From: Trichoplusia ni
Lineage: Eukaryota; Arthropoda; Insecta; Lepidoptera; Noctuidae
Direction of reading: 5' to 3'
Assembly (NCBI RefSeq): GCF_003590095.1
Contig: NC_039479.1
Span: 806,001 to 870,000, forward strand
Length of the DNA stretch: 64,000 bases
Of the stretch, positions 60,653-64,000 are shown piece after piece. The position numbers and the translations under genes are program-made. The notes under the pieces are model-generated. The model was given only the letters and a program-made list of their open reading frames with translations. It ran no database searches and was not told where the DNA came from. Numbering within the stretch: position 1 is the stretch's first letter; each line of letters starts with the position of its first letter.

Positions 60653-61083
60653 TCTACCCATCTAGACAAATCATCATTGGCCTAGCCTTTTCCCAACTAT
60701 GCCGGTCGGCTACCAGTCCAACCGGTTTCAGCTAAGTACCAGTGTTTTACAAGGAGCGACTGCCTATCTGACCTCCTCAACCCAGTTACCTGGGCAACAC
60801 GATACTCCTTGTTTAGACTGGCTGTCAGACTTTTCAAGCTTCTGACTACCTTGTAACGACTGTCAAAGATGTAGGAATAACAGCCAGGACCCACAATTTA
60901 ACGTGCCTTCCGAAACACGGAGGAACTCGTTATGACAAAGATGGTCACCCATCTACGGACCAACCGCGTCAAGCATAGCTTAACCTGTGATCGATTCACT
61001 TATGCGGTTATAGCTTAGCCACGAGCTCCTCCTAAATTAATCCTTTTTTTCTAAATTACATTTGTCTACCCATCTAGACAAAT
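60653..61083 (-). repeat. 5S rRNA-headed SINE, copy 3, with 19-bp target duplication
   Basis: The direct repeat TCTACCCATCTAGACAAAT at 60653-60671 and 61065-61083 flanks the SINE. On the minus strand the head reads CGATCACAGGTTAAGC, then GACGCGG and GATGGGTGACC as in 5S rRNA. The tail side begins CATCATTGGCCTAGCC, directly next to the left duplication. A perfect target duplication suggests a fairly young insertion. Confidence 0.7.
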
Positions 61084-61097
61084 GTAATTTAGAAAAA
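61046..61097. repeat. Perfect 23-bp inverted repeat
   Basis: Arms 61046-61068 and 61075-61097 are exact reverse complements (core CTAAATTACATTTGTCTA) with the 6-base loop CCCATC. The right arm overlaps the end of the SINE target duplication. Confidence 0.9.
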
Positions 61098-61505
61098 CGT
61101 TAGTATTGACAGACAATGCTCGAAGTTTTGGAGATGATAGGTCAAAGTCACGTGATTAATGAAAACGAAATGTAATTTTCATACATTTGAGCGTTTTTTG
61201 AGACAAAATGTGATTTAATTGATTTCTCCATAGTATTAGATCATTCTCATTGTACATAACGGCTCACTAGAGTTACTGTAATGGGCTTGGTAGGCTTTTA
61301 CTACGAAAAAGTTTTGATTAGTTTTTCATTGTTCGGCTCTCTTAATGTGTAAGTAAATGCAAGTCTCGTAAAGCTAAACTTCGATGCCAAATATATTGAG
61401 TTCGAACGGAAACAAAAACTTTAGGTATAATCAAAAGCTATTTAGGCGCACGTGTAACATCTACCTACAAAAGATTATGTTACGCAGTTTAGGAACCAAG
61501 CTATA

Positions 61506-61640
61506 ATGCCTAAAAGACGATTTCAGTACGTCACCCTGTACCAGGAACAAACCCTGTACCAAGTCCCAACCCTGTACCAAGACCCAACCCTGTACCAAGC
61601 ATTAACCCAGCCACCGCTAAATATTCCTCGAAAATTCTGA
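61506..61640 (+). other. Tandem 18-bp repeat with a small open frame
   Basis: Four 18-bp units starting CCCTGTACCA fill 61534-61605. They fall in frame in a 44-codon ORF (ATG 61506, TGA 61638), giving four TLYQ-containing hexapeptides (TLYQEQ, TLYQVP, TLYQDP, TLYQAL). No domain or neighbour supports translation. The units differ mostly in their last six bases. Confidence 0.4.
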
Positions 61641-62634
61641 GCCATTCCCCAAGACTCTGATTTAGGAAAACATTAACCATATTCTGTAGACATAATATAT
61701 AGTCCAGGGTAATAAATAATGTCTAGACCACGTATTCCTAAATACGGACTTGTAATATCTTTGTCTGCTGTAATATAATGTGCTTGTTACACTTTAATAT
61801 CGCCGTTCAAGCGTTATTTATCGTCAGCTTTATGTGTTTCTATTATGTTTTCTTCATCTTTGTTAAAACTACCAACATTGAAAGCTGTTTGTTTAATTTA
61901 TTCATACATTTTTGAATAAAGTCCACTTGTCTTTCTTTCGAATAGTTGACCGGTATTTCCATTCACGATCATTTATAAGTAACTAGAACGAATATTAGTT
62001 TTCTTATAAAGATGATAATTTTAATAATCTCCGATCAAGTGTAAGCCAGACTTGCGACACAGAGGTTTTTGAACAAATAAATTTCATGTTTACACACAAA
62101 TCGCTGTTTATTCTTAATCTGTGTAGTTATAGCGGCAACAGAAATACATCGTTTGTGGAAATTTCAATGGTCTCGCATCTCGGTTCATGATATCTATACA
62201 GCCTGGTGGCAGCCGGATAGAAAACAGAAAACTCAGTGATCGGATTCCGTTTTTTCCCTTTGAGAACAGAACCATAAATTTGGTTGTTACATTGGTTCTA
62301 GCGTTTGCGACAAATTCGCGAAAACCAACAAATGTTACAAATTCGTATCAAAAAGCCAATGATTTTAAAACTAAAACGCCGAGCTGATTTGAATAAAGCG
62401 TATTGTTCCATCCAGGTACGTCACTAGTTAAATGGAAATCAAATATGGCTGACGATAAAAATAAAATGTAAAGCGAACCGATTTCAACAAACATTGTCGT
62501 TTAATTCTGTGGGAGTGATATAAATTGTTGAGTATTTAAATTTTGTACGCTTTGCTTATATACAATAAAAGTGATAATAGAACATCAAATCAATCAACAT
62601 GCTGAAAGAGCATCTGAAATGCACCTTTTATGTG

Positions 62635-62765
62635 TATGGCAGAGGAATCGTCTTGGACACCCATTTCTTTGTGAGAAGAAATGAGTAGCCTCAGACTCTT
62701 AATGACTGTACCTAAAATGTTGTGTATAGCCTCTAGTATTTTGGCGGTGCGTGACATCCTAGTAT
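62635..62765 (+). repeat. Dispersed repeat family C, diverged
   Basis: GAGAAGAAATGAGTAGCCTCA, GACTCTTAATGACTGTACCT and GGCGGTGCGTGACATCCTAG follow the order of the copy at 26975-27140. Confidence 0.45.
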
Positions 62766-62784
62766 GATTCCTTTAATTTTTAAG

Positions 62785-62992
62785 GAATACATGTTGTTTC
62801 TCGCTTCTCCCGCTTAGAAAAAAGTTACCCTCATTTAACTGAGTTGGATAAACGTCTTTGTGTTAATCCAAGTTCCAGCTACCTCCATAGCCAATTTCAT
62901 TGAAGTCGATCCAGCCGTTTAAGAGTGAAGAAGTAACAAATAACACACATTATACAAACACACTCCTAACTTTTCCATTTAAATTAGTGTGA
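62785..62992 (-). mobile_element. Helitron-like repeat, partial
   Basis: Minus strand starts TCACACTAATTTAAATGG with A before it, and contains the reverse of CATTGAAGTCGATCCAGCCG, a phrase common in lepidopteran Helitron-type repeats. The other end (CTAG followed by T) is not visible. Confidence 0.4.
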
Positions 62993-63527
62993 TAGGTTAT
63001 CGTTATATCATCATTTTTCAGAACAAAATAACAAAAGGACTTTAGACGAAAAAAGATTGTTTGAAATAAGTTGCGTTGTGATTTCCAAATTTGTATCATG
63101 AATGAGTACAAACCGAAATAAGGTTAATATTTGTGCCCGCATCCGGCAAATATTTGTTGCCAAATAAACGCATACTGTCAGATATTTGCATTTGTTTTTA
63201 TAAATTCCGAATAATTCGTATTTTTTTCAAAAGCGCTGGTTATATACCTACGTTTTATGAAATACTCGCTGATGACGCAATTTCGTGTTTGTTGTAAAAT
63301 ATAAGTTAGGAATTTTTCAAATCGGATAAATTGTTTCAGTTTTTGTAGCGCAATATAAGTAGGTATGTTATTTAATTACTGCAGACTCCTATTAATCATG
63401 GAGTGAAAATATATGTTCTACAGCCTTGACTGGCTGGGCTATCTGATACAGAAAATATTTATTATTTTTGACCAGTAATTCCTTAGATTAACCAATTCAA
63501 AGAAACCCTTCACCTTAACAATATTGT

Positions 63528-63701
63528 TTAATATAGATCAATTCGACTAGGATTTTTCTGGTACTTCGGGTGCCACCAGTCTATGTCAATTTTGAACCCT
63601 TCCAAAAGTGTAATGTTGGCTAGAGTCTGGAACGTTGTCTTGAGTGACCCTACATTTACGCTTGTCTTAAGGCACTGACTAGCGTTACTAGGATTAATGT
63701 G
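63528..63701 (-). pseudogene. Unidentified coding-like fragment
   Basis: A 57-codon stop-to-stop frame with protein-like composition, including TFQTLANITLLEGFKID and DWWHPKYQKNP. I do not recognise the family. No splice context or start codon supports a host gene; a relic of a mobile-element protein is possible. Confidence 0.3.
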
Positions 63702-64000
63702 CTATGTTACAAAGCAAGTAATTGCACTGTCAATTCCTATCAACTAGGGTTTTTGCACTTATATCCTAAGGCTCTCGGACCGAATGCTTGAGTTTATTTC
63801 CTTCAAGTCTAGTAAGAAGTAAGGAGATACTAAATGAGTTGGTTGACGTACAAATTTATTTTTCTCTCAACCGATTGATATATGTTTAGTCTATATGGAA
63901 CCCTAAGTGTCTCGACTTGACCGGATTTTGTATGTGGTTAGTGTATATGTGTGATAACAGTTTTTTTATCCGTTTCGCCTGAGGTAATAATATAAAGGTT

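Larger units (their letters stand above)
41369..64000. other. Region upstream of the dpr start exon
   Basis: This is probably the long dpr 5' UTR intron and/or intergenic DNA. Beyond the repeats listed separately I see no exon that joins to a known protein. Stretches 42.4-45.1, 45.4-48.4, 51.1-52.6, 52.9-55.8, 58.4-60.6 and 63.7-64.0 kb show only AT-rich DNA and short chance frames. The first dpr exon and promoter may be here but carry no signal I can recognise. Confidence 0.55.

Noticed and set aside
60697..60894. 65-codon minus-strand frame
   Set aside because: It lies inside the 5S-headed SINE body; other copies do not keep the frame.

Overview
This window looks like nuclear DNA of a moth or butterfly (Lepidoptera). 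It is AT-rich, with long introns, one insect-type neuronal immunoglobulin gene and many interspersed repeats of kinds I associate with Lepidoptera: short Helitrons with TC/CTAG ends, tRNA-headed SINEs, tails of non-LTR retrotransposons and Penelope-like elements. No bacterial, plasmid or organellar feature is visible. The species cannot be named from sequence alone.

Layout. Bases 1-1824 hold the 3' part of a Penelope-like retroelement: a reverse transcriptase broken by one frameshift, a GIY-YIG endonuclease and the terminal repeat. Bases 1825-6562 are repeat-bearing intergenic DNA. From 6874 to 41277, on the minus strand, lies one complete coding gene of the Dpr (defective proboscis extension response) family. 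I assembled it exon by exon: seven coding exons (58, 185, 117, 94, 128, 169 and 101 bases; 852 in total) join in frame into 283 residues plus stop. Every intron has GT-AG ends. The protein has a signal peptide, two Ig domains with paired cysteines (C72-C134 and C175-C234) and a hydrophobic C-terminal tail of the GPI-anchor type. The exon with the start codon also carries 5' UTR, a short upstream ORF and a 5' UTR splice acceptor, so the promoter lies further right, in or beyond 41.4-64 kb. I saw no second host gene.

The introns and the upstream 22 kb are filled with mobile-element debris: Penelope terminal repeats in inverted pairs (13.2 and 37.9 kb), a MITE family with 53-bp inverted termini (two well-kept copies in intron 1, three relics), three short Helitrons plus an end fragment, 3' tails of a non-LTR element whose protein ends in a GEAFAQQW-type motif, several tRNA-derived SINEs, and four copies of a repeat with a head resembling 5S ribosomal RNA.

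Most worth a second look: the 5S-rRNA-headed SINE family (32 of 42 positions match insect 5S rRNA without gaps, from memory), one copy of which has a 19-bp target duplication next to a perfect 23-bp foldback; the Penelope terminal repeats with a degenerate hammerhead-ribozyme-like core that is missing from both inverted arms at the same breakpoint; and the near-perfect hairpin MITEs.
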